The notes under the pieces were generated by a model. That model was not told where the DNA came from. It did no database searches and saw only the letters and a program-made list of their open reading frames with translations. Position numbers and translations under genes: made by a program. Source: Mucor racemosus (lineage: Eukaryota; Mucoromycota; Mucoromycetes; Mucorales; Mucoraceae). From it: a stretch of 64,000 nt of DNA. The stretch lies in contig JAPEHQ010000023.1 of NCBI GenBank assembly GCA_027405735.1, positions 186,001-250,000 on the forward strand, in the 5' to 3' direction. Positions 32,492 to 45,064 of the stretch are shown here, one piece after another. Positions within the stretch are counted from its first letter, which is position 1; every line of letters begins with the position of its first letter.

Positions 32492-33844
32492 TAAATAAGG
32501 AGTAAAACTATACAATCCATTTATATTGACAAACATCCCATTTTTTATTTTTTAGACCAAATGGACGTCCAGCTGAGGCAAAAGCAACTGAACTTTTACA
32601 TCTATACATATATGATTACTGCAAGAAAAAGAAATTCGTTCAAGCCGCTCGAGCATTTTCATCAGAAGCAAACGTGCCAACAGATCAACCCCCTCCCTTT
32701 GATGTCTCGACAGGTTTTTTAGCTGATTGGTGGAATGTTTTCTGGGATATTTATTTTGCTAAATCAAAGGAAGCTGAAGCAAGTAAAGAAGCTAATGTTA
32801 TGGATGAGGTAAAGAGTTAATTGATATCTAGAAAGAATGTCTATTTAAAAATCTAAATTTAGTATCATAATTTTCTTCGAGCTAAAAGAGAAGAGGTATT
32901 ACAACAACAAAGATCATTTAATTTACAGCAAGCACAACAGCAAGCACAACAAGCTCAAGCCCAACAACAAGCTCAACAACAAGCTCAACAACAAGCTCAA
33001 CGTAGAGCTTCTGAAGCTCAAAGAGTAGCTCAATCTCCTCAATTATCTGTTCACCAACAACAACAAGCTCAACAGGAACAACAACAGCAGCAACAACAGC
33101 AGCAACAAACCCCTCATTTACAGCAACAAAGTGTTCCTTCACAACAACAGCAACAACAGCAGCAGTTATCACGAGATCCGCGACCATCACCTGCAAGTAG
33201 TACGGCTTCGTTACCGAATAATAATGGGATGCCACCACCTCCTAATAATAATAATAATAATAACAATATTGTAAATACGCCCCAAAGCATGCCTGCAAAT
33301 TTGCCTCAACAACATATACCGGGAAGACATACTGCATCTCCTTCTTTTTCACCTCAACAAATGCAAAGAGGTGTTGAAGTTGTGCCTGGTAGTGGTAGTA
33401 TTGGACCTCATCCACCTGGAGGACCTCCTGATGGGATGATGACTTCTCCAATGGTTGGTCAACAAATGTCAATGCAACAACCAATGATGACTGCAGCTCA
33501 TAGAGCTCAACAACAAAACGCGCTTGTAAATGCTGCTATGACCTCTGTAGGTCTTGGTGGTCGTGATCAACAATCATTAACTCCTGAAGAAAAGGTAAAA
33601 TTTTGAGATTAATTACAAAGAATTGATAAACTAACCGTCAAATGTGGGTGGCATAACATAGATGATTTTACAAAATCAAATACGAAAGATTCAGATGAGT
33701 CAACAAGTGAATATGATGAGAAATAATCCGTAAGTAAAGAAAGAAAGAAGATATAGAATCGTGTAATAATCAAGTATTTTAGTATGTTGGCAAATAATCC
33801 ACAAGCTCAAGCTAGACTTCAAATGCAACAACAAGCTATTTTGC

Positions 33845-33875
<31 letters not shown>

Positions 33876-33991
33876 GCAGCAGCAGCAGCAGCAACAACAA
33901 CAAGCTATGCTTCAACAACAGCATTTACAACAGCAGCAGCAACACCAACAACATCAACAGCAACAACAAGGAATTCCTCCACAACATCCTC

Positions 33992-34023
<32 letters not shown>

Positions 34024-34755
34024 CCTCAAGGTACACCTCAACAACAGCATCAAATGCAGCAACAACAAGGAACACCTCAACAACAACAAGCACAATTACC
34101 CCCTCATACACCTCAACAACACCCAATGGGTCAAAGTCCTCAAGTTGATCCTGCCCAACGTATGGGACCAGTTGGTCCACCTGGTAATATTTATTTGTTT
34201 ATTTATTTGTTATATACTAACAAAAAAAATGTATTTAGTAAATGGACAACCGAGGCCACATATGGTAGGTCCTGGAGGTCAAATGGGTATGAATCCTAAC
34301 ATGCAAAGCCCAAATTTAATGAATGGTGGAATACCATTTAATGGTGATGGTAAGTATATTATTGATTAGTATGATTTGTATTACTTAATTTGATGTTACA
34401 CATTTTAGTGAATCTTATGCTTGCTCAACAAATGATGAATAAAGGTCAATTGCCAGCTGGATTAACGCCTCAACAGCAACAACAACAACAACAGGTAAGT
34501 TATAGTGTGATTTTGTATTTGTGATTATATATTGATTGATTTTTTTATAAAAAAAAAAGATGTTGGCTGCTCAACAACAACGTATGATAATGAATCAACG
34601 TCGTATGATGCAGCAACAACAAGCACAACAAGCGCAACAAGCACAGCAACAAAATCAAGGTGGTCCACCACTACCGCCGCCATCACAGCAACAACAACCA
34701 CAACAACAACCACCTAACCAACAACCACCTAACCAACAACAGCAACAGCAACAGC

Positions 34756-34819
<64 letters not shown>

Positions 34820-36911
34820 GCAAGTTCCACCACAATCACAAACTCCAGGACAACCTCGTTCTCAACAACCTACACCACAACAACAAACCCAACAACTTCC
34901 ACCTGGACAACAACAAGGTGGTAACGTAGGTGGTCCACAAACATCACCTAATATGAATACAATGGGTAGTCCAAGTCCTGCTATACCCGGTAGTGGATCT
35001 CCAGAAGGTGGAGATAAAAAGAAGAATATTGCAGTTGCATTATATCAACGCCGTCAAGTACATCATGCAATGCAGCAACAGCAACAAGCTCAACAGCAAG
35101 CTCAATTTGCTCACCCTCCACCTCAAAAAAGACAACGTACTACAAATAATGCTGATGAGAATTCTGCTACAACACCTCAACAAATGCAACAATCTCCTCA
35201 ATTACAACATAAAATGAGCCCTCATGTCATGAATACTCAACAAAATCCAAATGAATCTCCTGTCATGGCAATGCAGCAAAGATTAGCTGCTCAACAAAGA
35301 AGTCAATTTGAACAACAACATAATTCTCCTCAACTAACTCGTAATAGCATTTCTGGTACTCCACAACAACAACAACAGCAATTACAACAACAACGTATGT
35401 CTTGGAATCCAGATATGGATTCACCAATGAACGATTTACAATCTCCTGCTGCTATGAATAATCCAGGTGGAATGGCCGCTGCTGCTAATGCTGCTGCTGC
35501 GGCTGCTGCTGCCAACGTTGCTGCAAATAATAACAATATGAACAATAGCAATGTACTTTCATTTGATTTAGAACGCTTCATGATGGGAGATAGTGGAGAT
35601 TTTGGTGAAATGTTTGCTTCTGGAGATGAAAACCCAGACCAAGCTTTAATGATGGGAGGTGATGGAGCAGATTTGGATCCATTTGGAGGTGGATTTCTTG
35701 CCAGTATGGGAGGAGGCCTTGATTTAGATAATGGTATGGGAGGTGGTAATGGTAATGGAGCACCTTCTTCTCATGCTGTAAATATGAATGCCAATTCTTC
35801 TGCATTACAACCTTATGCTGAATTATCAGGACACACCAATAAAGTATCTACTACTGCTTTTTCCGTTGATGGTCAATGGTTAGCTAGTGCTGGTCATGAT
35901 CGTAAAGTAATGATTTGGAGTGTACAAGATAAAAAGACTTTATATACTTTAGATGGACATACCGGCAACATTACTTGCGCTAGATGGAGTTCAGACAATC
36001 GAAATTTAGTTGCTACTACATCATATGATAAAACATTGAGAATTTGGGATGTTGGCTCTGCTTTAGCGGTAAATTCAGATAAAGACAAGAAGATTAAGGA
36101 AGAGGAAGACACAAAAAGTGATATTTCAAGCTTAAATCCTAAACAATTGGCTAAATGGGATTGTAGAGCTCAAGTTACTGCTGTCGATTTTGCTCCTGAT
36201 AGACCAGACACAATTTGTTCTCTTGATGCTGAAGGTGAATTAAAGGTTTGGAATTTGAATACTTCCAACTGTGAGAAATCACTAAAAATGGTAAGCCTTT
36301 TTTTTTTATGAGGAATAAGAGGTTATTAATGATATGAATAGACACAATCAAAGTCAGGTTTTGCACCAAATCCTATGAGATTTCATCCTCGAACAACCAC
36401 AGTTCTTGCATGTGCAGTAGGCAATCAAATCAACATCATTGATATCACTTCTTCTGGCAAAAACAATAACAGTAATAGCGGCAGTAGTGGTAACAATACC
36501 ATCAATGCGGATAATATGGGTGTACGAACTATTGCAACAGATCATGGCAAGAACATTTGTTCATTTGATTGGTCTCCAGATGGTAATTTCCTTGTCGCTT
36601 CTTCTGAAGATAAGATCTGTGTTTATGAAACTTCTCATTGGAAGTGTGTCATGAACCATATTCCCCAATCAAAGATTTCAGGCTGTGCATTTGTGAATGG
36701 AGGTAATGAAAAACTTCGTTTACTGTATGGTGGATATCAAGATATTTTCTTATGGCAATGTGGAATTCCAGGTGCCCAACCAAAGAAAGTGGGATCACAG
36801 TCTGGTATGGTGGTGAGTATTGCTTGTTGTTCGGTTGCCACAGGCCAAACACTAGTTGCTTCTGCCAGTCATCATCAAAAAGAAAAGAATCTTATGTTAT
36901 GGACAATATAA
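32205..36911 (+). CDS. LEUNIG-like transcriptional co-repressor: LUFS (LisH) domain, Gln-rich linker, WD40 propeller
   Basis: Nuclear co-regulator recruited by DNA-binding proteins. Nine exons: 32205-32242, 32556-32808, 32863-33594, 33662-33729, 33783-34183, 34239-34349, 34409-34494, 34560-36290, 36342-36911, total 3990 nt, 1329 residues. The N-terminal LUFS/LisH domain (about residues 15-85) reads ELLHLYIYDYCKKKKFVQAA and FLADWWNVFWDIYFAKS, shared by plant LEUNIG, yeast Flo8 and SSDP proteins. A very long Gln/Pro/Asn-rich middle follows. From about residue 979 to the end is a WD40 propeller with HTNKVSTTAFSVDGQWLASAGHDRKVMIW and SYDKTLRIWDV segments (split here). Its arrangement parallels the LEUNIG propeller, including LRLLYGGYQDIFLW and a terminal SASHHQKEKNLMLW. 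Combined LUFS plus WD40 distinguishes it from Flo8, which lacks the propeller. Intron 1 contains (TTA)n and a long poly(T). Confidence 0.88.
32251..32314. repeat. (TAT)n and poly(T) tract in intron 1 of the LUFS-WD40 gene
   Basis: About eleven TAT/ATT units followed by about 33 T residues. A second (ATT)n run occurs at 32457-32488 in the same intron. Both are likely length-variable. Confidence 0.8.
32920..35400. repeat. CAA/CAG trinucleotide arrays encoding polyQ in the LUFS-WD40 protein
   Basis: Multiple CAA/CAG arrays spread across exons 3, 5, 7 and 8; the longest pure runs are at about 33843-33903 and 34737-34821. A short AAT array at 33244-33267 encodes an Asn run. Confidence 0.85.
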
Positions 36912-37060
36912 AAAATTTCAACATTATACGATTCAACATTTTATTTTTTACTATTACGTTTCCTTTTACTCCCTTTTTCATATTTGTCTTTTTAATATTG
37001 ATGCTTTCATTATCTCTCTCTCTCTCATTATATATTTCTCTCTGTCCTCCTACTCCCTCC

Positions 37061-37102
<42 letters not shown>

Positions 37103-37364
37103 CTTTCAATCTCTTGTTTCTATATGAAACTGCCAAAAAACTCTTTTTTATATCTTTTTCCTCTTATATATATATATATATAATAATAATAATCAAACAA
37201 TCAAAAAAAAACTGTCTTCTTTATAATATACATTATTTACAGTAGGTTATTTACTCATGTATTCGAATAAATGATTTAAATTTTCATATTTCATGCTAGA
37301 ATATTGATTCCGAGTTTATTTTTATATACCCCATAAAAGGCATGAAAACAAGTAATATTTAGTG
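36912..37364. other. 3' region of the LUFS-WD40 gene with CT-rich microsatellite
   Basis: Contains a (CT)n-rich stretch at about 37014-37108 and (TA)n at 37166-37182. No gene seen. Confidence 0.6.
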
Positions 37365-37780
37365 CTTTACCTTAAAAACAGGTCCGACTTTTCATCCCTG
37401 CCCAACTTTTTTTCACTAATTAACAGCAAAATAAAATCATATAAACATGTACCTGAGATGTTCAACTTTAATCTAAAAACAAGTATCCAAAAATATCCGA
37501 TCTCTAACAATTGGTATAACTTTTGTAGTATTAATGTTTCAGATTTTTACAAGTACTTCACTGCTAAAATTAAAAACTTTGAGCTTGAATATCTCTGCAA
37601 AACATTAAGCTATGCGAATATTTTTTAATAATAAAACTTATTTGTTTTGAAGTGAACTATAACATAGTTTAGTATAAAAAAATTCTAATCACTTTTTCAT
37701 TTATTTTTTAAAATTTTTGTAGTATACAGATTTCAAAATAGTTGTTAAATTGAGTAGCAATTTTTTTTTATATTATGCTA
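37365..37780 (+). repeat. Dispersed repeat R1, copy c (truncated)
   Basis: Matches the first ~400 bp of R1-a and R1-b (TCATCCCTGCCCAACTTTT, GTACCTGAGATGTTCAACTT). It breaks off near 37780, where an LTR-1 fragment begins. Confidence 0.65.
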
Positions 37781-37792
37781 TAATAGGCTTAA

Positions 37793-37930
37793 ACTACTTA
37801 GTATGCTAGGAGATTCTTATATCCGATATCAAGACTTTATACTTCAATACATGTCGTAGTCAATAGATTGTAAGATGTATTGGTATTGTAGAAGGTAATA
37901 AAGTATGGTACTTGGTGGAATACAACGTGG
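37793..37930 (+). mobile_element. LTR-1 fragment, 3' end
   Basis: Matches the last ~135 bp of LTR-1 (GCTAGGAGATTCTTATATCC through TGGAATACAAC). It stops one base short of the usual ACA end, ten bases before the second Tc1 element. Confidence 0.7.
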
Positions 37931-37940
37931 ACAATTCATA

Positions 37941-39579
37941 CAGTGAGTTCCAAAACCCTTTCAATGTTTTGAAATTTTGAATGAGACTAGCCATATCTTT
38001 CGCAATTTCAATCGGAGATACTTTAAATTTCTATTATAAGTAATGTGAAATATTTCCAATAATTTGCAAACAGTCCGACCTAATTATTTAAAGTTCCGCA
38101 AAAAATATGTCAATTCAAAAACGGGTACATCATTGAAAGGGTTTTGGAAGCATAGGATAAAAATTACAATTTAGTAGCCCACAGCTTGTACATTAACGCT
38201 GGATATCTTATAAAACAGAGAAATATGCGGAAAATATATGAGATGTTTTTCAACTTTTACCTTACCTTTTTTACTAGTAGTTTCAAGCAAAATCATCAAG
38301 ATGAAAACTGTATCAGATGCCAAACGTAATGATGTTATCTCTCTGTTAAATTCAGGCCATACCGTTTCGAAAATTGCTCGTCGTGTGGATGTTAGTCAAG
38401 CCACAGTACGTCGTATTGGAAAAAAGGCCTGTCCTGACCGAGAAAAACTTAAAGGAGGCCAACCATCTAAGCTGACTACTGTGGATAAGAGATATTGTGT
38501 CCATGAAATCACCAAAGGTGGCTTGGATAATGCGGTACAAGCCAAAAAAGAGTTTCGTCGTAATCTACACGTTAATGTCAGTGCGAATACTGTACGTAGG
38601 ACTCTTCCGGATAATGGTTTAGGCGCATTACCTAAGATAAAATAGCCAGAAATTAGTGATGAAAATGCGAAGGATCGCCTCCGCTGGTGCAAAAACAAAA
38701 TTGATTGGACTTTGGAGGACTGGAAACGTGTTATATTTACCGATGAGGCTAGAATTAACCGTTTTAACTCTGATGATTGTATTTGGTGCTGGAAAAAAGA
38801 CAACGAGGAGATAAAACCTAGGCATACCAAAAAAACAAGAAAGCATAGAGATGATCGCATCATGATTTGGAACACCATTTCTTGGTCTGGTGTTGGCTGG
38901 TTGTGCAAGATCAAAGGTAATATGAACTCTGAACTATACAAAACTATTGTTGATGACGATTTGGAGAAATCCATTGACGATATGTGCCAAAAATTGAAGT
39001 TACGTCGTAATCAAGTCATTCTTCAGCAAGACAATGATTCCAAACACACCTCGAAGTTAATGAAAAAACACTTCGAAACAAAAGAATATAGAGTAATGTC
39101 ATGGCCAGCACAATCCACAGACCTCAATTCCATTGAAAATATGTGTAGGTTATTGAAAATCCGTTTAAATGAATATGATACACCTCCAGAAGGCATGAAT
39201 GACATTTGGAAGAGAACACAAGAGATTTGGTAAGAAAAAATAACAGTTGAGGAATACCAAAGGGTTATTTCGAGTATGCCTAATCGTTTGAAAGCTTGCA
39301 TCAAAGCAAAGGGTTACGGCATTGATTATTAACTGCGTTTAAATAAACTCCAATTTTTTTTTGATAATGCTTCCAAAACCCTTTCAATGATGTACCCGTT
39401 TTTGAATTGACATATTTTTTGCGGAACTTTAAATAATTAGGTCGGACTGTTTGCAAATTATTGGAAATATTTCACATTACTTATAATAGAAATTTAAAGT
39501 ATCTCCGATTGAAATTGCGAAAGATATGGCTAGTCTCATTCAAAATTTCAAAACATTGAAAGGGTTTTGGAACTCACTG
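37941..39579 (+). mobile_element. Tc1/mariner element with 213-bp terminal inverted repeats
   Basis: 1639 bp flanked by TA (37939-37940 and 39580-39581). The left repeat 37941-38153 and right repeat 39367-39579 appear identical in inverted orientation over 213 bp when compared by eye, beginning CAGTGAGTTCCAAAACCC. Each repeat also carries the 19-bp motif TTCCAAAACCCTTTCAATG near its outer end and its reverse complement at its inner end, so each arm is a foldback unit. The internal transposase is interrupted by two stop codons. Confidence 0.92.
38301..39332 (+). pseudogene. Tc1 transposase, broken by two in-frame stop codons
   Basis: Frame from ATG 38301 (MKTVSDAKRNDVISLL) to TAA 39330-39332 is colinear with Tc1 transposases. 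The HTH reads HTVSKIARRVDVSQATVRRI. The DDE residues persist: Asp in VIFTDEARI, Asp in LQQDNDSKHTS, Glu in LNSIENM, with 34 residues between the last two (DD34E). Breaks: TAG at 38643-38645 after PKIK and TAA at 39231-39233 after QEIW. The normally conserved PDLNPIE motif has changed to TDLNSIE. Both stops could derive from glutamine codons by C-to-T change, but this is inference. No functional protein is expected from this copy. Confidence 0.88.
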
Positions 39580-39581
39580 TA

Positions 39582-41399
39582 ATAGCAATGAATAGGGGTC
39601 TGAGGAGGTAGTCTTTTTAATTTGAAAAGCATCACCTCGACAAAAAGGATAATTGGAGCAGAGCCTGGAGAAAAGACAATTACAATATTGATACCAATAA
39701 TTATATTGAAACATGACATAGATATCTCAAGGAAGTTTAACATGGCAACGTAAAAAAACAAAGAGTGAATATTCTCACCTATCTCCTTTGAGATATTGTT
39801 CTTCCTAACATGATTCAGAATTATATTAGAACAACTTCTGGTATGCAACAAAGAAGCAGAATGCAGAAAGCTATTATGACCCTCAATGAACAGAAGCAGA
39901 GGCATTGATTTGGGAACAACAAAACGTTACAATATACAATCAAAGAAGTATTGTCTTTTACTTCTAACAACAAAAGTTATGAAATCATATCCTTGCATGG
40001 ATTTTCAAATGAATAATGCATCTTTTAAACATGTTTATTTTGTAAGTAACGAACTAATAATCACAAAAGCATCCATCTTTACCTAGATTTTAATTAATAA
40101 TTATAACACATTTAATGCTAGGTAAATAGTGTAGTAGTATACTACATATATCAAGTTTTTTTAGTAATCAATGTTATATCAATATTATATCTTAGGTCGC
40201 ACATTCAATGTCTCAGTCAATATTCGGAGTTATAGTAAATCCACAGGTGTCCACGTTGATTCACATGCGTCTTAGTAAATTGGTGTAATGTTCTTAGATA
40301 GTAATTCTGTGTAATAGTTATAATGAAAAGTATATTAAATACATCCTCTGGATGTATTGTTAATAAAGAGTGTAATATTTTGGCAAGATTATTTCTTAAG
40401 ACCGTTTTGACATTTCAATCAAGTTGATCTTAATTAACAGCTAAGATCTAATGACTTTTTGAAACCACAAAAACATTAAAATGTCAAATTATACCACTGG
40501 TACATCCAAACTAAGAACTAAACCACGAATATCTTGATTTAAAATCTTATTACTGTATTATATATACAATTAGAAAATAGTATATATTATATTGCAAAGG
40601 CTATGGTAATAATCCAGAAATCTTTGCTTTATGATATATCAGAAGTTTATCCAGATGTAGAAATCCAGGAACAACTATTAAAATCCAGCATGGCATGACA
40701 TTTAATATGAGTTGATTTATCAAAATATGTTTAGGTTAAATAAAAACTAAAAATTTCATCAAGTAAAGAGATATCGTTTATTGGAATGAAATTAATAGGG
40801 TTTATATACTATTTGATTTGAGGAATTAATGATGTGATAAGGTAGTTTAGATGTTATTAAATAGTAATGTGTCATGTTGTCATGTTGTCATGTTGATATG
40901 TCATGTTGGAATATCGCACTGGAGTATCATGCTTCTATACCGTGCTTCTATACCATGCTTTTAGGAGCATTGTATAGTTAATATTTAATTAAGGAACTTC
41001 CGGTTCCGGATCTGTTATTGTTTACTTTTTTGGATTTGACATGATCCGGTTTAAGAATGATACATCATGAGTTACTAAATGTCATACATAACCACAAACA
41101 TTAACAGCGAATATCAGGAACACTCAGAAACACTTGGAAACTATGAAACATAGGCAATCCTACATCTTATCCAAATGATACAATTACATATTCTCAATTC
41201 CACAAATTCCATTGTATATAATTTGGGAACAAATCATATTAAGTACCTCAATACCCGATAATTCATTAATAATATTAATAACCATATAACCATCTAAAAA
41301 ACATATAAATACGAAGCATCAATAAATTAATAAAATGTATCTTTTAGCAGAGTATTTTTATATTAGTATCTCTTGATATAAATTTTTTACAGCTGGCAA
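39582..41399. other. AT-rich spacer with short tandem motifs, no gene seen
   Basis: Holds repeated CATGTTGT units at about 40871-40893 and CTTCTATACC units at about 40931-40956. The stretch 40767-40860 (ATATCGTTTATTGGAATG, GGGTTTATATACT) resembles the promoter part of LTR-3 and may be a diverged LTR. No convincing coding region. Confidence 0.4.
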
Positions 41400-41590
41400 T
41401 TTTAAACTAATATAGTAAGTTTAAAGAAGGTTAATTTGTTTAAATTTTATGTGTGATAAAGTCACATCTATAATCTTAGATTTGGCTTGCATATAAATTT
41501 AAGCAGTAAGTGTTATTCAAGTTTATGCTCGAGCAAAAACCATTGTTGCTGCAAACATTATAGCTATAAACATTACTTACAAAAGATGAT
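41400..41590 (-). repeat. Dispersed repeat R3, copy b (unoccupied site for LTR-3)
   Basis: Minus-strand match to 17320-17436 plus 18107-18180 without the LTR-3 insertion; the target sequence ATCAC occurs once here. Confidence 0.65.
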
Positions 41591-42839
41591 AATCGTAAAT
41601 ATTGGCTCTTGTATGCATTGCTCTACACCAACAACGTAATGAATTGTATTGTCTATAATATATATTAATAAAACCAAATGTAATTTAAAACCCAATTCCA
41701 GTAAAAAATGTAATGGGATTTTGAGAACGGCACGATGTTCATGTACCAACCAATTTGTGCCCATACGATCAGCTCATTATGCTATTATGCTCATGATCGG
41801 ATTTTATTATTATGCACAAAAAGGAATAATGATATGCTTATGGGTAGTTGTACTACTATTATGCACACATGGAATTAATGTCATGCACATGGATAGAATC
41901 TATAATTCTGTACATACAGGCTCATTATTAGCTTTGTGCGCATGTGCATCTTGTTATCTTTTTAGCCATATTCAGTGGGCACAACAGCTCAGGCTATAGT
42001 TTGCAGTCTGTTATATCAGAATCTATATATGGCATTACCGATGTCTATTTTCATAGTCTCAGTCTTGGGTATACCCATATCATCATTGTATTACCCGAGA
42101 TTGCCGTCTATTACATATATCCTCACATTGTATATCGAATAAACTCCACCTTTTACTCTTGTTCAATTCTTATTGTTATTAATAAAACACAGCCCACCTG
42201 GGCACAACAAAATCATATTGTGCAGCACAAGTCGGCCGTAGTGCTTTTATATATAAATTTTATAAATTTGTAATTTTATGGACTTTTTTTGAATCCGGTT
42301 GTATCACCTTATATTTTTCAATTTAAATCCGTTATTAGGCTAATAATGTTATAGGTTGTGTTTATGCTTTATTTAAAATAAGCCTTTGAATAATTAATAG
42401 CAATACAGTTGAACTTTAATTTTTGTATGAAGTTTTGATACCTTCATCTGATAGCTGCTTGGAATATTTAAACAACCGCGTCCGGGCTATCCGGTGATTT
42501 GTTTTAGAGATTTAAAGGTTAGAAATATCATTAGTAGATGGCCGTTTCCGGAGATTGTTCGGCTTTTTTTTTTGGAAGAGTGACCATTGGCAAAAATATA
42601 AATCATAGACTATGCTGCATCTGTCGGTTTTCGCACTTTTATTTAGTTTCAATTCCTATTAGAACTGACATTTAATAGAAATTGTAGTATAAATATCTTC
42701 AGGAACCGAGACCTAACAGTTCTTGGTTCCCTTTTCATTTTAAAATAAAGACCCTACGTTCTCCGTGATTGAATCACTACCTAGTCTCTTTATTACTTTT
42801 CTCTTTATAAAAATAAGATCTATTTCACAATAACTCTCA
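41591..42839. other. Unassigned region with a cryptic 116-codon frame
   Basis: An open frame at 41649-41999 (MSIIYINKTKCNLKPNSS...) encodes a hydrophobic, Cys/His/Met-rich product without recognisable domain; I do not consider it a demonstrated gene. The stretch 42690-42839 has an AATAAAGACC signal and pyrimidine-rich sequence like the end of an LTR, but I cannot pair it. Confidence 0.3.
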
Positions 42840-43365
42840 GCATCCCACCAAGTATCATATGTTATCATCCTCTACAGCATCAATATATCTTACAATCTAT
42901 TGACTATAATATGTATTGAAGTTGAAAGTCTTCATATCGGATATAAGAAACTGCTAGCGTAATACGTTTAATCCAGTAATTACCAAGAACGCTTCTTGGA
43001 CCTCAATTATGACACCATATTATTTTATCCCAGCGGTTAATCAATCAAGTAGCTATCAAATCAACATCCAAGCATATTTAGCGCAGCATTGAAACAAGAC
43101 AACTCACAAGCTCTGCAAAGAACCGTTAAATTATGATTGATCCATTTCAATCCATAGATTACTATCAAACAGATGTAATGGTTCAATAATGCCTTAAATT
43201 ACATCTCAGGATCTCAATGTCAAATCAATATAAAAGGCCGTACTTTTACATCTAAATAAACGATATCTTGTTTTTATTATACAACAGTTGAAGAACTGAT
43301 TCATTACTCTCTCTTTTTTAATTGTATTCTTTTTTAAGTATTATTCGTCAAACCTGAAAGTATAC
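42840..43365 (-). mobile_element. LTR-1 solo LTR, copy 3 (degenerate)
   Basis: Matches LTR-1 along its whole length on the minus strand but with more substitutions and small insertions than the copies at 43.6, 45.7 and 47.2 kb. Ends are eroded and no target duplication is evident. Confidence 0.75.
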
Positions 43366-43567
43366 GAGAAGGCTAAACCTTTTGCAATTCTGCGGATCAG
43401 CGCTAGAAGTACTTGCCATTGCAACGGGATGTCATTTGGATTCATATTCGTGCAGAAGAACTGATGGGCTTGCTGATCTTAGTAGGTGTAGATAGCAGGT
43501 AATCGACTTGCTGCCCAAACTGGCTCAACATACAATGACCCATGGATGCTGGTATTGTTACAATTGA

Positions 43568-44096
43568 TGTCGTATATTTTCAGGATTGATAAATAGTACT
43601 TAAAAAAGAATACAATTATAAAAGAATGAGTAATTAATCAGTTCTTCAACTGTATAATAAAAACAAGATATCGTTTATTTAGATGTAAAAGTATGGCCTT
43701 TTATATTGATTTGACATTGAGATCCTGAGATGTAATTTAAGGCACTATTGAACCATTGGATCTGTTTGATAGTAATCTATGGATTGAAATGGATCAATCA
43801 TAATTTAGCCGTTCTTGCAGAGCTTGTGAGTTGTGTTGTTTCAATGCTGCGCTAAATATGCTTGGATGTTGATTTGATAACTACTTGATTGGTTAACTGC
43901 CGAGATGAAATAATGTGGTGTCATAATTGAGGTCAAAGCGTTCTTGGTAATGACTGGATTAAACTTGATACGCTAGGAGTTTCTTATATCCGATATCAAG
44001 ACTTGCACTTCAATACATGTCGTAGTCAATAGATTGTAAGATGTATTGATACTGTAGAAGGTGATAATGTATGATACTAGTAGGTGGAATACAACA
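43568..44096 (+). mobile_element. LTR-1 solo LTR, copy 4 (intact)
   Basis: 529 bp from TGTCGTATATTTTCAGG to GGTGGAATACAACA, flanked by the perfect 5-bp duplication ATTGA (43563-43567 and 44097-44101). TG...ACA ends and an internal TTTTATATTGA promoter-like box fit an LTR. No gag or pol sequence adjoins it. Confidence 0.9.
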
Positions 44097-44890
44097 ATTG
44101 AGATTGTAGTAAAGTGAATAAGAAATGAAGAATAAGAGAATAGAATATAGCCAATGCAGTTATATCTATTAAATGAGCACCAGGTTTTAAGTTGTCCAAC
44201 TATAATAAATGTTTTATATAAATATATAAAACGAAATGAATAAATAAAAATAAGAAATGTACAATGAAATATGTAGAAAATAGTTCAAGGGATCTTATAA
44301 AATAGTAAATGTAAAGTAAGGAATATCAAAAATGATATGAAGAATAATATATAATCAAAATATAGGTAAGAAATAAGATATCTTTATTAATTGTTCTTTT
44401 TAAATGTTGCTATTTATACTAATGTTTGTCTGTTAGAACATCCTTGATGTTGATAATGTTATTTGAATTTGATAATAAAATGTCTTTACTGACATCTAAA
44501 GAAAAAGTTGAGTTTGTAGATTATAATGATATGAGATGTTGTTACATCCGTATATTTCCATGAATATGTGTTGATTTATAATCACTGAGTAAAGATTTGG
44601 AAAGATTAGACAAAGATTTCAGATATTGATCCTATCAATATTCGGTTATGTTGTATTTATGGTAATTAAATCTGTTGTTCTTTTGTATGAGTTGTAAAAT
44701 AATACAATGGGAGATTAAATCAATAGTATATAAGGTTTGGTGAATTTCGTGTATGATTTGTGTTACTTCTGAACTAGAATCTGGAAGTATAATATACCTT
44801 TTGGGGATCCAGATTGTTTGTTTATTTTTGACAGATAATTTATGTAAGAAAAAAAAGAAGAGTTGCTGTTCGATTTGCAACAGTATTATT
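44097..44890. other. AT-rich spacer, nothing recognised
   Basis: No coding frame of credible length and no repeat partner found. Confidence 0.4.
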
Positions 44891-44935
44891 AGTGTCGAGT
44901 CGGGCTTTGCCAGCCAAATTCACTAATATTATACA
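44891..44935 (-). mobile_element. Fragment related to the hAT-like MITE
   Basis: GTGTCGAGTCGGGCTTTGCC and the following CAGCCAAATTCACTAATAT match the minus strand of 22040-22090. Only the right arm and centre are present. Confidence 0.5.
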
Positions 44936-45064
44936 TATCATATGCATTAATGAAAAAGGAAAAAATTGCCACACTTATGCAGAACTTACTAAGAAAAAAA
45001 AAGGAGGATCATATTCGATGAGAAGCAAGGTCATCGGAGATTTTCTTTCGAAATTCATATCATC

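Noticed and set aside
36949..37245. Frames of 129-143 codons rich in Ser, Leu and Phe downstream of the LUFS-WD40 gene
   Set aside because: They are translations of the CT-rich microsatellite and 3' region.
41649..41999. 116-codon frame as a membrane-protein gene
   Set aside because: No recognisable motif, no splice or homologous support, and it lies among transposon relics; described only as a cryptic frame.
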